A stretch of 64,000 bases of DNA from Geosiphon pyriformis. Its lineage: Eukaryota; Glomeromycota; Glomeromycetes; Archaeosporales; Geosiphonaceae. Every line of letters begins with the position of its first letter. The stretch's first letter is position 1. Location: assembly GCA_016748015.1 (NCBI GenBank), contig JAAOMT010000571.1:304875-368874 (forward strand), in the 5' to 3' direction. The translations under genes and the position numbers were made by a program. Below the pieces are notes generated by a model. It was not told the origin of the DNA, ran no database searches, and saw only the letters and a program-made list of their open reading frames with translations. This document shows, one piece after another, positions 33,220 through 44,059 of the stretch.

Positions 33220-34138
33220 TGTTACTGGAGGTTTTTGGTCTCTTCTTAGCTCTTGTATGTTTGTTGTAATGCTGTTAATTCATGACTATGGGAAGTGTTT
33301 AAACCTCTGATAACTGAATTTATCTTCAAATTATTTCCTATAATTTGAACTGCTGGGCTTATAAGTGGAATGGCCAATTTTTTGCCAGTTGCTTTATATA
33401 GTTATGTTGTAGTAAATGTCAATTCTTTCCCAGGAATTGCTCGTCTAGAAGCTCACTAAAAATGTGTAGTTACTTTGCTGTAAAAGTCAACTTTTCTACA
33501 GAAATCTTGTCTGTAGGCTACTCTAATGATTATAATAAGAAAATAAAAGAAAAATAAAAGAAATGTAAAAAAAATAGGATTTTATCAAGGGAAACGTTTT
33601 CTATCCAGGTCTGAAGTCACTAACAGTTTACTGAAATTGGTAGCTAATCAATTTCAAAATGTTAGTTGGGTTTTGAGGATTTTCCAAGTGCAATAATTAA
33701 AAAATTTGGTTTTTCGAATTATTTGATATTTATTTCTTTTTGTGTGTGTAGGAATAGTTCTAAGTGATAAATCTAAAGTAAGATATATTTTCTTGAAGAG
33801 AAAAGCTCTTCTTTTATACAACTTGTTGTAACACTATTCCATGAACTTGAACTTTGCTCTTTTCTACAATTTTGCTGAACTAAAGATACATTTCGGCGAA
33901 TTTCTACAAATTTTGGCAAACTTTTAAATGTTACATATTTTGGAGTATTGCCTGATTGATCATTGCACTTAGGTTACATTTGTGTTATATACAAATTGGG
34001 TTATTAATTAAATGATAATTTCAGACATTTTGCTAATGTAATAAGTGATAATTTGAAATGATAATATATGCTAATTAATGATAGGAATTATAAAGATAAT
34101 TTCATGCTAAATAATATCTCTAATTTTGTCTGGTAACA
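33220..34138 (-). repeat. Element D 3' LTR (919 bp, short form)
   Basis: It starts TGTTACC at 34138 and ends GTAACA at 33220 (minus strand). It lacks the 60-base block, like the C 5' LTR. A TATAAAAG box is at 33811-33818. Its outer flank is element B integrase. Confidence 0.92.
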
Positions 34139-34826
34139 TAACTTCTTCCTCAAGACTGAGCTCCATTAAAGTCCAAGTACTGTCTGTAATTTCCAGATAG
34201 TAATCCAAAATTATTGAAGAAATTTGGTTTGAAAATTGTTGAAATTTCAGTTCTGTGAGCTTTCCAATGTATTGAATCTTCAAAAGTTGTAAAATTGGGT
34301 TTTGTAGGACGTTTTCACAAATGTGAAATAGGTCGTAAAGTCTAAGAACAGCTTTTAGTTTATAATGACTGTTTATAGGTCCAGCTGTTGTCTTGAATTT
34401 GTTGTGGAGTTGTTTCCAAATATCTTCTTTTGTGAGGTTTGCTGCTGTAAGCTCCCATTTTCATTCGTGAAGTGTTTTTCCAATGTAGAAATATCTATAT
34501 ATTGGAGTATAATTGTAGTTTTCTTCATTAAGACACAGTTGAAGTTTTTGTTGAATAGTAGTATTTGGTAGAATACTAATAGGAATGAGCATTAAGTTTT
34601 CTCTTAAAGCAAGCTTTAAAAGTTCTAGCAGGTGAATTCCAAAATAACTTCTTGTGTTCTTCTTATATGGGTAATATTTTCGTGAATTTGGGGCTAAATT
34701 TGTAACTATTTCTGTTTGAGTATAATTAATGTGGCTTCCAGTAACAGTAATAGATAATTTGGGTATTGTTTTTAAAGCTAACATTAGTTTTTGGGATAAT
34801 TGTTGAATGTTTTGAGAAATAGTTAT
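34107..34826 (-). pseudogene. Element D ORF3, best-preserved copy
   Basis: This frame matches C ORF3 end to end and keeps Gln where C has TAA. The start codon is ATA at 34824-34826 where C has ATG. It is open 34461-34784 and then has few stops, ending VMLPDKIRDII with TAG at 34107-34109, inside the LTR. Similarity between C and D extends through the whole frame, which argues for past coding function. Product unknown. Confidence 0.74.
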
Positions 34827-34949
34827 TATAAGAGATTTAAAAATAAAAGAAAATTATTTTTGGTGTATGGGTTTTTATTATTTTTGCTTTGTTTTTGTGA
34901 GATTGTTTCTAAATTATAAGGAGATAACTATAATAATAATAAATTTAAG

Positions 34950-36365
34950 TTAAGTGTTCAAGTTGTGAGGTTGTTTAATGACAACTATTGGTTCTAAATT
35001 TTGGGAAATATCTTTGGGATTGATTAAAGGGGAATGTGTACCAATTTGTGTAATTAATAGTTCAGGATTGTTTCTGGAATTATAGTGTTTCAAACAATCT
35101 TCATATGCAACTTTTGCTAGGATTTTGTTATTAAGTCTTAGCTTGTATGATCTGTTGCCTAGAACTTCATGGATAAAAAATGGCCCATCCCATTTATTTT
35201 CAAATTTTCTACTCCATTGTTTTTCAGCTTTAGTTTTGTGTAAGAAAACTTTGTTTCCAACTTTAAATTCATTGGTGACTGAAGACAATTTATTGTCATG
35301 CCATTCTTTTTGTTGAGCTTGGGAGTGTTCAATATAGGTGGCTGCTATTCGTCATTTTCTTTCTAATGTGCTAAGCAAAGTGTAGGCTCTTTACTGAAGT
35401 GTTTCCTGGAAATTGTTTTTATCAATTGGTTGTGCTGGGTATGTTTCCACTGTGAAACTAATTAGTAACATTGCTGTCCTTCTATAAGTTAAATCAAATG
35501 GTGTGTGTTTTGTGGTATCTTGTTTTAGTGTTCTGTATGCTAGTAACACTAATGGAATAAAGATATCCTATTCTTGCTCAAAATTGGTTGAGACTTTGGC
35601 TAATGACTTATACAATGTTCTGTTAAAATGTTCCACAAGTCTGTTTGTCTATGGATAGTATGGCAAAGAGAGAGGTCTTTTGACATTGAATTGTTCACAG
35701 ATTTTTTGAATTAGATTGTTCACAAAATGTGTTCTTTGATTGGATAAAAATTCAATTGGGCATTCATATTTACAGATAATGTCTTCATAAATGAAATTTG
35801 CTACTGATTTTGTATCTGCTTGTTGAATGACTCTGGCTTTGGGCCATTTAGTAAGATAATCTATGGCTACTGTAATATAATAGTTTCCTTGGTTTGTGAT
35901 AAGTAGTGGTTCGACTAAATCAATACCAACTCAGTCAAAAGGCTGTCCAACTTTGATTGGGTTTAATGGTTCTGTAGGGCAAGTTCTTTTTCTTCTTTGA
36001 CAACTATCACAAGATTTAACATATTTATGAATGTCTTTTCTCATTTGAGGCCAAAAAAAATATTCTAGTGTTCTCTGGGTGGTACTGTTTTTTCTTAGAT
36101 ATGCTGATAAAGAGTCTGAATGCATGTTGTATAAAATAGTTTCTTTTTCATGTTCTTGTATTAATTTGAGTAGATTGTCTGGATTTCTGAAGTTTTAATA
36201 ATAAATAATGTTGTTATGTAAGAAGTATTGTTTGGCTTGTTGTTGTAACTGATGTTTTTTATCTGGGGACCAATCTGTTAGGATTGTTAATGTCTCCAGA
36301 TATTGTTTAAAATTGTTGTAGTTTTTGGGATTTATTGTTTGTTGTTTTGTTGCTGTTAATTCAAA
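34950..36365 (-). pseudogene. Element D integrase
   Basis: As in C, it lies one frame over from RNase H. The zinc part (SCDSCQRRKRTCPTEPL) is in the open stretch 35931-36125. The core follows with worn catalytic blocks near 35900, 35745 and 35630. The C terminus is open at 34950-35288 (FKVGNKVFLHKTKAEKQ, WDGPFFIHEVLGNRSYKLR) and ends at 34950. It is interrupted by stops, mostly at Trp and Gln. Confidence 0.85.
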
Positions 36366-36389
36366 TGGGTGTCGGTTCTGTTTTCAAAT

Positions 36390-38219
36390 CTTGCCTCATT
36401 CTTGAGAGACAATCAACATTGGTATGGAGTTTTCCTAGTTTGTGGTGTACAATGTATTGGTAGTTGGCTAAAAATTCTGTCCATTGAGTTTGTTTTGCAT
36501 TCAGTTGGGTGTTTTTGTTCTGAAGCCATTTGAGTCCAATATTATCAGTGATAATATCGAATTCTTTAGGTCTGAGATAAAGATTGAAGTAGTATAGGGC
36601 CCAAATTATGGCTGCTGTTTCTAGTTTTGTGGTAGGGTAGTTTTTCTCAGCTGGTTTTAATGTTCTGCTAGCATAAGCAATTACTCACTCATTTCTATTG
36701 TCATCTAATTGTGATAAAATAGCACCAAAGGCAGTGTAAAAAGCATCTGTAGCTAGTCAAAATTGGTTACTGAAGTCTAAGTAGGCTAGAATTGGAGCTG
36801 TTGTCAGCTTTTCTTTGAGAATTTCAAAAGCTTTTTGGTGTTCTTCCGTCTATTTGTATTCGATATTTTAAGTAATAAGCTAGTTAAAAGATTTTGCAAT
36901 TTCTGAGAATCTTTTGATGAATTTTTGGTAATAAGAAGCTAATCCAATAAATCCTCTCAATTCTGTGGTATTTTATGAAGTCTTAAAGTTCTTGACAGGG
37001 CTGATTTTTCGGGGGTCTGGTTTAATTCTATCTTTGCTCACAATATGGCCAAAAAAGGCCAAACTCGTTTTTCCAAAGTAGTATTTTTTGATGTTCAGTT
37101 TCAATTCTGCTTTTTGTAATCATTGAAAAACTTCTTGCAGGTGTTTTAAGTGTAATTCAAAAGATGGTAAATAAACATCAGTATTATCGAGATAGACAAC
37201 TACTGATTTCCAAAAAAAGTCTTTGTAAACAACATCCATGAGTCTTTGAAATGTTGCTGGTGCATTGCATAATCTGAAAGGCATTACATTGAACTTGTAA
37301 TTTTTTTTTTGAGTGGTGAATGCTGTTTTGGGGCAATCTTTGGGATCTATGGCAACTTGTCAGTATTCACTCTCTAAATCTAATGTTGAAAAGTATTTGA
37401 ACTTTCCAAAAACATCCAACATGTCATCAATTTGGGGAAGAGGATAGGCATCTCCAATGGTGACACTGTTGAGTTGTTGATAATTAACACAAAATCATAT
37501 CTTTCTATTTTTCTTTTTAACTAGGACCACAAGTAAGGCCCATGAACTCATTGATGATTGAATAAGCCCATTGTTAAGCATCCGTTGTACTTCTTCTTGG
37601 ATAAATTGTTGGCTTTCTAGAGCAACTTGGTAGACTTGTTGTCGCCTTAGTTTGGTATCTCCTATATAAATTTGGTGTTGAACCAAATCAGTTCTTCCTA
37701 AGTCATTGTTGTTTTCAGCAAAGATATCAGTAAATTTTGCAATTAGCTCTTTGAGCTGGTTCTGTTGTTGTGGTTCAAGTTGTCCTATGTTGATTTGAGA
37801 TAGTTTTTCCATGACAACATAGTAGTTTTCAGAGCTGGGGTTTGGGTTGATTTTTGGTAGTGAATGTCCAATAATTTCCAAGAAATTAGGAACTGTTTGG
37901 GATAGTTCTTGTTAAAAGATGTTACTGTGAATGACTCCAATTTTTAAGTTATTTAATAAAACTATAGGATAATTGTTGGGATTATAAAAAATAACTCAGA
38001 CTTTCTTTGTTCTTTCTGGAATATAAATGTTTGGGATTGAAATATTATGTTCCAAGCAGACTTGTTCATTGGATTCAAAAATTTGTTGTGTGGTTGTTGG
38101 CTTTGGGCAGATGTAGATTTCCAGATGTTCCCCAAAAGGTGAAATAATAATTGGTTGTGGAAGTCGTAGAATCTGGTGAGATTCACTTTGTTCATTAAGA
38201 GTTATGTTTACTGGAACTG
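36390..38219 (-). pseudogene. Element D linker, reverse transcriptase and RNase H
   Basis: The linker has IPNIYIPERTKKV near 38000, and the start of RT is open at 37495-37881 (LGRTDLVQHQIYIG, SSWALLVVLVKKKNRKI). The catalytic box is YLDN at 37183-37194, where C has FLDD. RNase H follows with a YTAFGAILSQLDD-like segment near 36710 and ends near 36400 in DCLSRMRQD. Stops at Trp codons and a few frame changes are present. The order and length match C. Confidence 0.87.
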
Positions 38220-38759
38220 TGAATCGTCCAGTTGAATCAAAACCATTGGTTCCTCTTTCATTTTTTTCCAATTGTTCTTTTTAACTGATTAATTGTAAAC
38301 CCGAAACGTTGATTAAGAGTAAATAAATAGCTTGAGCAATTTTTTCAGCATGTTCAATTTGAAAAGATTTATTGGTTTTATTTTGTAACATGATTGTAAT
38401 GTCTCCTGTATATCCAGCATCTATGATTTTTTGCTTACCAATGATGATTGTGAAACAATTTGGACCATTGCTCCTGGTGGAATTTTGAGAGCAATTTTGA
38501 GGTTGATCTTGGTAAGAAAATTTGGTTGAAGAACCAAAGTGTCTTTTTTTGGATATTATAGATTGTATCCAGCATCAATTTCATGTGCTTTTTCAGGCTT
38601 TATTCTTTGTCCATTGTTGTTGAAGTATTTGAGCTGTAAAGCAGACTGACTTTTGATAAGATAAATGGATGTCATTTCAATTTCTTCCATTGCTTTAGAT
38701 TCACCAAATTTGATTTCATATTCGTCACTTTCACTGGGTAATGAAATGCTAAGGGCATA
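38220..38759 (-). pseudogene. Element D dUTPase domain, catalytic Asp kept
   Basis: Motif 1 is EIDAGYNL near 38580. Motif 3 is KIIDAGYTGDI, with the catalytic Asp codon at 38419-38421. Motif 5 is GTNGFDSTGR near 38230, with one Gly-to-Asp change. A frame change lies between motifs 1 and 3 and another before motif 5. This copy shows what C had before its Asp-to-Asn change, but frameshifts still break it. Confidence 0.8.
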
Positions 38760-39503
38760 GCATTCAGGACACCATTGTTCATCACAAGGCATTATACATT
38801 TCTCACATAATTTAATGTTTATTTGCTCTAGCTATTGAGCTTGAGCTTCTTTGGTCAAGTAAATGTAACTTGCGATTTGATGGTACACTTCTACTTCATT
38901 TTTATAATCGAATCCAGCTAATTCTAAGGTATATTTGATATATTTAGCTTCCTTCATTTAAAGAACATCTTCTTTGGTTCCTCTATTAATTAAAATCATG
39001 GCAAGTTCATAAATCATTTCGGCATTATGGGGGTAATGATGGAGTTTGTTGAAGACACTATTGTATGCGGCATTGAAAGATGTTCTATGTTTTACTTTTT
39101 CTGCAATAGAAAGAGCATATTGGCAAGTTTGATCACAGACTCCTCCTCTAAATGCAACATCAATTTAGTCACATTCATCAGGAAGCTGCTTTCCACAAGT
39201 AAGACAGAGTGTTTTATCCCATTTTCTATTTCTTTTGATCAAGTGGCCCCATTGTTCTCAATGGCAGGCCTTGCAGTAGTAGCAGATGTGACTTTCATAT
39301 TCTTCCTCAGGTGAAATACAAGCTCCCATTGACAATAGTTTCTTATGGCAGTTCTTATATTTAAGGGAAATATAGGGGCGTCGTTTCCTTGGTTTAGGCT
39401 TTGAGTAAGGGATATTCCATCCAGAGGTTTCAGGTTTAGAGTGTGAAGTAAAATGTTCTTGTTCAGTTTCCTCGACCCAATTGGACATTGATCCAAGAGC
39501 CAT
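38760..39503 (-). pseudogene. Element D Cys-rich module
   Basis: This is the equivalent of the C module on the minus strand, with LKYKNCHKKLLSMGACI (first Cys lost), CYYCKACH, LCLTCG, VCDQTC, MCEKC and a final CPEC near 38770. A one-base frame change lies near 39300. The middle helix-rich part aligns with C but has stops. It supports the module being a fixed part of the family. Confidence 0.7.
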
Positions 39504-39599
39504 GAATGTTTCGATTATTGGTTTTTCTTCTTTTAGTTTGAATTCAAAAGCCGGGGCTTTTTTGAAGCATTTGTTAAATGTACCACAAGTGGCAGGTAC

Positions 39600-40241
39600 T
39601 TGGACATGTTGTCCTTGGTAAGAAATTTGTAGTTTTTGGGTTTCTTAGTCTAATTTTGTATTGGTTTTTTGAAGCCAGTCATTTCCGACAAGGGCTTGAT
39701 ACTAAGAAGCATCCATTACAAGAACTTTAACTGGAATGGTGATTCCATTAAGAGTGAATGGAAAATTGTCAATTTCTCTCACTGGAGTCTTTTTTATGCC
39801 ATCAGCAGTAACAATTACTGTTTGAGCTGGTCAGTCAATATTTCTCTTTAACTGTTGCATCAACTGGTAAGTAATAATACTTCCAGCAAATTCACTGTCT
39901 AGGATTAAGCGAATTGTCTTTCTTTCAACTTCAGCTTTAGTATATATAGCTGTGATTGCTTTCTGTTTATTTGCAGCAGCATTGCTGAGTAGAAATGGTG
40001 ATTCATTGGCTTTGAACTCGAAAGAAAAGATATTAGAGAGATTGGCATTTTCAGCAATTCTGGCTAATGGAATAGTGGTGTAGTTATGAAAAAAATTTTG
40101 TTGTTGTGCTGTAGCTCTACCTTCTAAGAGTGCAGTATGGTGAAAATCCTGTTTTTCTGGCATTGTTAAATAACTGGGTTGAGTGTAATAGTGATTGGGT
40201 CTTGGTTGAGCAGAATTTTGGAAAACCAATTGGTTGTTCAA
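39600..40241 (-). pseudogene. Element D aspartic protease, DSG changed to DSE
   Basis: The frame 39831-40241 includes the linker after gag and the start of the protease. The active site reads ILDSEFAGSI, with the D-S-E codons at 39891-39899; GGA to GAA is one G-to-A change. The downstream strand has TPVREIDNF and a YQALVGNDWL stretch. Otherwise it matches the protease of C. Predicted inactive. Confidence 0.8.
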
Positions 40242-41999
40242 ACTGATTCTATTGTTGTTTACTTGATATCAGTTTTGTGGTGTGAATTGATTTTGTGTAA
40301 TCAATCTTCAAGCAGATATCTGATAATGTTGTGTGGGTGGTTGTTGGTATTGCTGTTGGATTGGCTGTGGGATGGGCTAATAATAATTATTTTGGTATTG
40401 GGGTCTTGGTGAATAGTAAGCTGGTAGTGGTAGTTGATAATAAGATTGCTGTAATGGAGGGTAATGTTGATTATTCCTCTATTGTTGGTCTCATTGCAAT
40501 TTTCTACAATCGCATTTCCAGTGTCTTGGAATTCCACAATAATAACAATTTTGGATTTGGTTGTTGAATGGTAGTCTGAAGTTGTTTTGATTGCATTGTT
40601 GTGAAGATTGGTATCTTTGTGGTTGTTGTGATTGCTGTGGCTGCTGTTGTTGCTGTTGGTTGGTAAAGTAGTTTTCAACTTTCTTGGTTAATTGGTCAAT
40701 TTTTTTTCAGCTGTTGAGCTGGTTTCTCTAATAGCCAGGTTAACAAGTTTGGTACGGTTGGCTTTTTCTATGGCCATTTCATAGTTTTTTGTCTGTTGAA
40801 TAGCAGTGGCTAAATCTTCTGGTGCATGTGGGCAAACTTTCTTGATAAGTTTGTCTTTTAGTCTAGCAATGAATTGGTCCAAGATTTGTGCATTGGAATA
40901 GTATTCATTGGTTTCCAATTGGTGAATTCTTTTAAGCAGTTTGTTGAATTTCCCAAAATAGGTCATAACTGATTCACTTGGTTCTTGCTTGATATTTTGG
41001 AACTGATTTTAAAGAGTAATAGAAGTGTTATTGTCAGTAAACTGTTCTAGAAAAGCAGTTTTGAATGCTTTCCAGTGTTCTGGTGGGGCTTCCAAGTTTT
41101 CAAACCATTCACCAGCTGTTTTTTGTAAGAAGTATGAAATTGTTTTTAACAATCTGGCAGCATTCCAACCATTTGCATCTTCTGCTTTTAAGACTTTGTC
41201 AAGCCATTCTTGAGAACTGGTTTTGCTGTTTTCTTCTGTGAACTCAGAGATTTTTGCAATATATGTGGAGGCCATTTTTTCTTCATTTTCTAAGTCTTCT
41301 GTTTCTTGTTCTGCTTCAGTTTCTTTGCTTTCCAAACTTTCTGAATGATTACTTTCATTTTCCTGTAGGTAATCAAGAAGGTTGGTGCTAGTTGAGATTG
41401 GTTTTTGTTGTTGAATAGGGCTTTTGGGTGACTGAAAATCTTTTATTCTTGAAAATCGAATAAGAAGTGAATTTGGTGTTTGTAATTGAGCAAGTAAAAT
41501 TGGAAATGGTGTGATAGAAAGTGATAATTTGATGCTGGTTCCTTGTTCAGGTGTTTGCAAGTGTTTGGCAGTTGTCTTTGTTAGTATTGGAGTGTTTGAA
41601 GTGGTTTTTGAGTGTTGTTTCGCTTTTTGTTTGCCTTTGTTGCTTGTTTCTGTTTCTAATTCAGAGTCAAAAAAGTATTTGGACTGCACTGGATATTTTT
41701 CTTTGCAATACTTGATATTGTTATAATTGAGTTCTTGGAAGTAGGTGGCAAGTGTTTCACTGTTAAGGTCTTCAGTTTCTAATCGTGAATAGTGTGCTAA
41801 ATTATTGTAGAGATTGCTTCTAACTTCTGAAATATTGTAATTTCCAAGAAGATAATTGTTGATACAATTTTCAATATATAGATAAAGTGTTCTTTTGACA
41901 ATTTCAATTCCGTCTGGAATGTTGAATCTTTGCTTTCAATGAGTGTAAATTGACTGGTAATACTCTAGAGTTGCTGTGTCTGGTGTGGTTGCTACTTTG
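40242..41999 (-). pseudogene. Element D gag
   Basis: It aligns with C gag from VATTPDTATLEYYQSIY to the knuckle. The longest open pieces are 41009-41689 (acidic and capsid parts, SSQEWLDKV, DANGWNAARL) and 40688-40966. The knuckle at 40506-40547 is complete: CYYCGIPRHWKCDC. Frame changes and a few stops occur before and after it. As in C, the only ATG next to the primer site is out of frame with the conserved N terminus. Confidence 0.82.
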
Positions 42000-42041
42000 A
42001 ATTTTGTTGTTGCTGTGTTATTTCCATGGGAAAGCACCAAA

Positions 42042-43020
42042 TGTTACTGAAGGTTTTTGGTTTCTTTTCTTGAATGTTGTAACTGTCTGTTGGTTGCAAA
42101 TTCACGTTTTCTAGAAGTAGTTGGACCTCCAGTAACTGAATTTATCTTTAAATTATCTCCTATAATTTGAACTGCTGGGCTTATAAGTGGAATGGCCAAT
42201 TCCTTGCCAGTTACTTTATGTAGTTACATTGTAGTAAATGTCAACTCTTTCTTAGGAATTGCTCGTCTGGAAGCTCACTAAAAATATGTAGTTATTTTGC
42301 TGTGAAAGTCAACTTTTTTACAGGAATCTCATCTGTAGGCTACCCTAATAATCATAATAAGAAAAGAAAAGAAAAATAAAAAAATGTAAAAGAAATATGA
42401 TTTTATTAAGGGAAACGTTTTCTATCTAGATCTGGAGTCACTAACAGTTTACTGAAATTAGTCGCTAATCAATTTTAAAACGTTAATTGGGTTTTTGGGG
42501 ATTTTCCAAATGCAATAATTAAAGAATTTGGTTTTTTGAATTATTTAATATTTATTTCTTTTTGTGTGTGTAGAAATAGTTTTAAGTGATAAATCTAAAG
42601 TAAGATACATTTTCTCAAAGAAAGAAGCTTTTCTTTTATACAACTTGTTATAACACTATTCTATGAAATTGAACTTTGATATTTTCTACAATTTCGCTAA
42701 ACTAAAGATATATTTCAGTGAATTACAAGTTATTTCTGTAAACTATTAGATATTTTGGTGAACTATCAATTATTTTGGCAAATTTCTACAAATTTCAGTG
42801 AACTTTTTGAATGTTACATAGTTTGGGGTATTGCATGATTGATCATTACAATTAGGTTACATTTATGTTATATGCAAATTGGGTTATTAATTAAATAATA
42901 ATTTCGAACATTTTGCTAATGTAATAAGTGATAATTTGAACAATAATATATGCTAATTAATAATAGAAATTATAAAGATAATTTCATGTTAAATAATATC
43001 TTTAATTTTGTCTGGTAACA
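42042..43020 (-). repeat. Element D 5' LTR (979 bp, long form)
   Basis: On the minus strand it starts TGTTACC at 43020 and ends GTAACA at 42042, followed by TTTGGTGCTTTCCCATGG. It includes the 60-base repeat block (about 42714-42773) shared only with the C 3' LTR. A TATAAAAG box is at 42633-42640. Its outer flank at 43021 is LINE1. Confidence 0.92.
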
Positions 43021-44059
43021 TTGCTGAATTGGGGCAGGCTGAGCTATTGGTGTCAAAATGATCATTCCTCATTGGAAAAGACTCAGTTTGTGTGGCTATG
43101 ACTGTGGAAAATTGTGATACATAGGTGTTTAGAGATTGCTTCAGAGCGCTTCTGTTTATTTTGCTGGTGGAAACAACTGTGTATAATCTTGGCACTCTTT
43201 TGGATGGGGCTGGTGGTAGAACTTGCATTATTAATTATTCTTTGGATACTGGTAATAGATTTTACTGTGCTGTGGTCAGCTTTGAATCTAAAAGAGATTT
43301 GGATTTTGCCTTTCACACTGAGCCTAATTTTGGTGGTGTGCGACTCTTTTGGGCTAAATTGGATTTGGTTCAGTACAAAAGGAGTGTTTTGGACATTCAG
43401 TGCTTAAATGTAATGCTTCTGCTAATAATATGCCATCATCATCTTTGGCTAAATCTTTTAAAGGTTTTGTTTCTAAGAAAAGATGTCTCCAGCTGGCCAA
43501 ATTATATCAAAAGAAGGATGTTCCGATCTCTCACTCTGTTGCTTTTGGTGGAAAATCCTGGGCCCAAGTGGTCTCAGTGGCAACCCTTTTCTTTCATGAC
43601 TTTTCTGCTGGTTCTGGCTTAGGTTCTCTCCTTCCTTTACATCATGGCTTTGGTGATGTTTCTTCTTTGAATGACTGCTTGGCTTCTTTGGAATGCTTAT
43701 TAAAGCTTCTTTCTAACTGGGTGTCTACCATTATTAGGCATCTTGCCAGTGTTGAACTGGTGCCTCTGGTGTTCTCATCTCTTACTTCTCCTCTCAACAC
43801 TTCTGCATTTTCAGCTTTGAGTTTAGACTTGGATATGGTTTTGGATGGCACTTCAATGTTGTCTGCTCCTCATTCCTTTTTTGCTGTTATTGTTGGTAAG
43901 CCTACTCTTGGTTCGAGTAGTTCTAAGGTTCTCACTGGCAAGGTGAATGGTTTGGAATTTAAGTTAGCATTCTTAGAAGCTTCTATTGGTTCAGTGTTGG
44001 CTTGTTTAAATAATATGTGCTTTAGTTTGGGTGCTCCTTTGTCTTCTTCATCCCAATAA
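43021..44059 (+). pseudogene. LINE1 ORF1, C-terminal half
   Basis: It continues from WQKAVVEFA with ELGQAELLVSK in frame after the insertion site. Trp codons near 43055 and 43115 are stops. A frame change lies near the T run at 43387-43390, within or next to a zinc knuckle whose FGHSVLKC half is visible. The open stretch 43400-44059 holds VAFGGKSWAQVV and Ser/Leu-rich helices ending APLSSSSQ, then TAA. It matches the same region of LINE2. Confidence 0.82.

Larger units (their letters stand above)
33220..43020 (-). mobile_element. Element D: full-length Ty3/Gypsy element with two LTRs
   Basis: A 9.8 kb minus-strand copy of the same family as C, with LTRs at 42042-43020 (5') and 33220-34138 (3'). 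Gene order is identical to C. The outer flanks are GCAA at the 5' side and ACAG at the 3' side (element orientation), which match the flanks of C and not each other. Stops, frame changes and active-site changes are scattered through it, but its dUTPase motif 3 Asp and most of its ORF3 are better kept than in C. Confidence 0.93.

Noticed and set aside
40301-40678. His/Asn-rich 125-codon frame
   Set aside because: It is an out-of-frame reading of the Gln-rich knuckle region of D gag; the same shadow occurs in C at 16624-17109.
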